A DNA stretch of 13,482 bases, from assembly GCA_964439415.1 (NCBI GenBank), contig CAYTOJ010000048.1, positions 1 through 13,482 of the forward strand, in the 5' to 3' direction. Numbering within the stretch: position 1 is the first letter of the stretch; the number at the start of each line of letters is the position of its first letter. Under the pieces are notes generated by a model. That model was not told where the DNA came from, did not search any database, and saw only the letters and a program-made list of their open reading frames with translations. The position numbers and the translations under genes were made by a program. Below are positions 12,052-13,482 of this stretch, piece by piece. The DNA is from CAYTOJ01 sp964439415 (GTDB taxonomy: Bacteria > Pseudomonadota > Alphaproteobacteria > Rickettsiales > CAZAGG01).

Positions 12052-13227
12052 ATGAACAGGGATGTAGTAATAGTTTCGGCACTTCGCACGGCAATTGGTA
12101 ATTTCAGCGGCAGTTTATCACCACTCACCGCAGCGCAGTTAGGGGAGATTGTAATAAAGGAAACCCTGAGCCGCACAGGTGTACCCGGCGCACAAGTTTC
12201 GGAAGTTATTCTGGGGCAGGTTCTGCAAGCCGCCTGCGGCCAGAACGCGGCACGCCAGGCAATGCTGAAAGCGGGTGTTGCCACAACTACCCCTGCCATG
12301 ACGATTAACCAGGTTTGCGGATCTGGGCTTCGTAGTGTTGCTCTGGGCTACCAGGCCATAGCTAATGGTGATTCTGCAATAGTAATAGTAGGCGGAATTG
12401 AGAGCATGACCAACTCGCCACATGCTATTTTCATGCGCGGCGGCGTAAAAATGGGCGATGCCAAGCTGACCGACACCATGGTTAAGGATGGCCTGTGGGA
12501 TGCCTTCAACGATTACCACATGGGTGTAACCGCTGAGAACGTAGCGAAGAAATATAATATCAGCCGCGCTGAGCAGGATGAGTTCGCTCTGAAAAGCCAG
12601 CTTAAAGCAGCGGATGCCATAAAGAACGGACATTTCAAGGATGAGATAGTGCCAGTTACTATTAAAGATAAAAAAGGTGACAAGGTATTTGAAACCGATG
12701 AATTCGTGCGGATGGATGCCACCATGGAAGCTCTGGCGAAACTGAGACCTGCCTTTGACAAGGAAGGCACGGTAACGGCAGGTAACGCATCCGGCATTAA
12801 TGACGGAGCCGCTATAATAATGCTGATGTCCGCCGGGGAAGCCTCAAAGCGGGGCTTGAAGCCACTGGCACGGATAAAATCCTGGGCGCACGCGGGGGTA
12901 GACCCTGCAATAATGGGAACCGGCCCGGTGGATGCGGTTAAAAACGTGCTGGCAAAGGCAGGCTGGAACCTTAAGGACCTTGACCTGATAGAATCCAACG
13001 AGGCTTTCGCGGCGCAATCCATCAGCGTTAACAAGGAACTGGGCTGGGATACCGGCAGAATTAATGTGAACGGCGGTGCTATTGCCCTTGGTCACCCCAT
13101 TGGCGCAAGCGGCGCACGGATTTTAACCACACTGCTGCACGAGATGAACCGCCGCGATGCGAAAAAAGCACTGGCTACCTTATGTGTCGGCGGCGGCATG
13201 GGCGTTGCCCTGGCTGTGGAGCGGTAG
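12052..13227 (+). CDS. phaA: acetyl-CoA acetyltransferase (biosynthetic thiolase)
   Basis: This 391-residue thiolase condenses two acetyl-CoA into acetoacetyl-CoA. The catalytic residues sit at the same positions as in the Zoogloea biosynthetic thiolase: Cys89 in NQVCGSGLRS, His348 in GHPIGASGARI and Cys378 in CVGGGMG. Length and the lack of extra domains fit the PhaA/AtoB type. AGAGGTTGAG at 12034-12043 precedes the ATG. In many alphaproteobacteria the reductase gene phaB follows; here it does not, as a minus-strand toxin remnant ends 13 bases after the stop. With the phasin gene at the other end of the window this points to polyhydroxybutyrate synthesis, though a role in fatty or amino acid metabolism is also possible. 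The symbol is by function; atoB would be equally valid. Confidence 0.93.
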   Translation: MNRDVVIVSALRTAIGNFSGSLSPLTAAQLGEIVIKETLSRTGVPGAQVSEVILGQVLQAACGQNAARQAMLKAGVATTTPAMTINQVCGSGLRSVALGYQAIANGDSAIVIVGGIESMTNSPHAIFMRGGVKMGDAKLTDTMVKDGLWDAFNDYHMGVTAENVAKKYNISRAEQDEFALKSQLKAADAIKNGHFKDEIVPVTIKDKKGDKVFETDEFVRMDATMEALAKLRPAFDKEGTVTAGNASGINDGAAIIMLMSAGEASKRGLKPLARIKSWAHAGVDPAIMGTGPVDAVKNVLAKAGWNLKDLDLIESNEAFAAQSISVNKELGWDTGRINVNGGAIALGHPIGASGARILTTLLHEMNRRDAKKALATLCVGGGMGVALAVER

Positions 13228-13240
13228 AATTGATGAGATT

Positions 13241-13482
13241 CTACCCTGGCTTGGAGTTCTGTTTATAAATGCTTGGAAAACCGATAATAATGACAGTGCG
13301 TTTATTATTATCAACCATATAGACAAATCAGATTGCCTTTAAATCGTATAGCTCTCAATCCCTCGCCCAGATCCGGTTTAAAGGCATATGCTTCAGGATT
13401 TTCCGCAATTTTCTGGCATAGAGACATTAGATTGCGCCTGTACTTATTAGCGTGAGCAATACCCCAATGTTTCTTTGAATAT
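13241..13482 (-). pseudogene. RelE/ParE-family toxin, frameshifted and cut by the window edge
   Basis: On the minus strand an open frame enters from the right edge at 13481 and runs 56 codons to TGA at 13311-13313. It contains KHWGIAHANKYRRNL, LCQKIAENPEAY and KPDLGEGLRAIRFKGNLICLY, the typical layout of ParE-like toxins. The expected final strand, VDNNKRTVIIIGF, is found at once in another frame (13315 to 13241, 24 codons, TAG stop), so one extra base near 13316 breaks the gene. No slippery sequence is seen. The N-terminus and any antitoxin lie beyond the window. It converges on the thiolase gene. ParE toxins usually poison gyrase; this copy is probably inactive unless the frameshift is a sequencing error. 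Confidence 0.62.

Overview
The window looks like a piece of an alphaproteobacterial chromosome of moderate GC content. The evidence is protein-level: a divergent pair of an NDUFAF5-like methyltransferase and ComF, a phasin plus a biosynthetic thiolase (polyhydroxyalkanoate metabolism), a long RpoD with an acidic insert, and an alpha-type LipB. I cannot name the genus.

Layout, left to right: aroQ (261-701, +) and a phasin (867-1454, +); a composite palindromic repeat (1490-1630); an NDUFAF5-like methyltransferase (1652-2536, -) whose 5' end overlaps the divergent comF gene (2458-3255, +); a lone transcription unit with a structured leader, a 50-residue poly-threonine protein (3529-3681, +) and a strong terminator; an acid-ceramidase/NAAA-like Ntn hydrolase (3756-4775, -); a 394-base divergent intergenic region holding a second composite repeat and a possible rpoD promoter; rpoD (5170-7335, +) followed after 14 bases by an AbiEii-like nucleotidyltransferase (7350-8006) and a small overlapping partner gene (8003-8302); a repeat-rich spacer (8303-8557); a cupin/Gfo-Idh-MocA oxidoreductase pair (8558-9924, +); asd (9994-11037, +) and lipB (11113-11757, +); a third composite repeat (11783-11978); an acetyl-CoA acetyltransferase (12052-13227, +); and, running off the right edge on the minus strand, a frameshifted RelE/ParE-family toxin (13241-13482).

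Most genes are housekeeping: shikimate pathway (aroQ), aspartate-family amino acids and cell-wall precursors (asd), lipoylation (lipB), primary sigma factor (rpoD), and carbon storage (phasin, thiolase). The accessory parts are the toxin-antitoxin-like genes, the poly-Thr microprotein and the sugar-modification pair.

The most unusual feature is non-coding. A family of small palindromic elements occurs at least three times as a composite of about 140-200 bp (hairpin B, then linker hairpin L, then hairpin A), plus solo or diverged B copies. All lie between genes, start and end in TATA, and several B hairpins sit just after a stop codon with a T-tract, so they may act as movable terminators. One composite appears to have landed at a TA dinucleotide in the loop of the phasin gene's own terminator, splitting the two arms by about 140 bp; a second is also bracketed by an inverted repeat. 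I did not recognise this element family; whether it is described elsewhere needs a database search.
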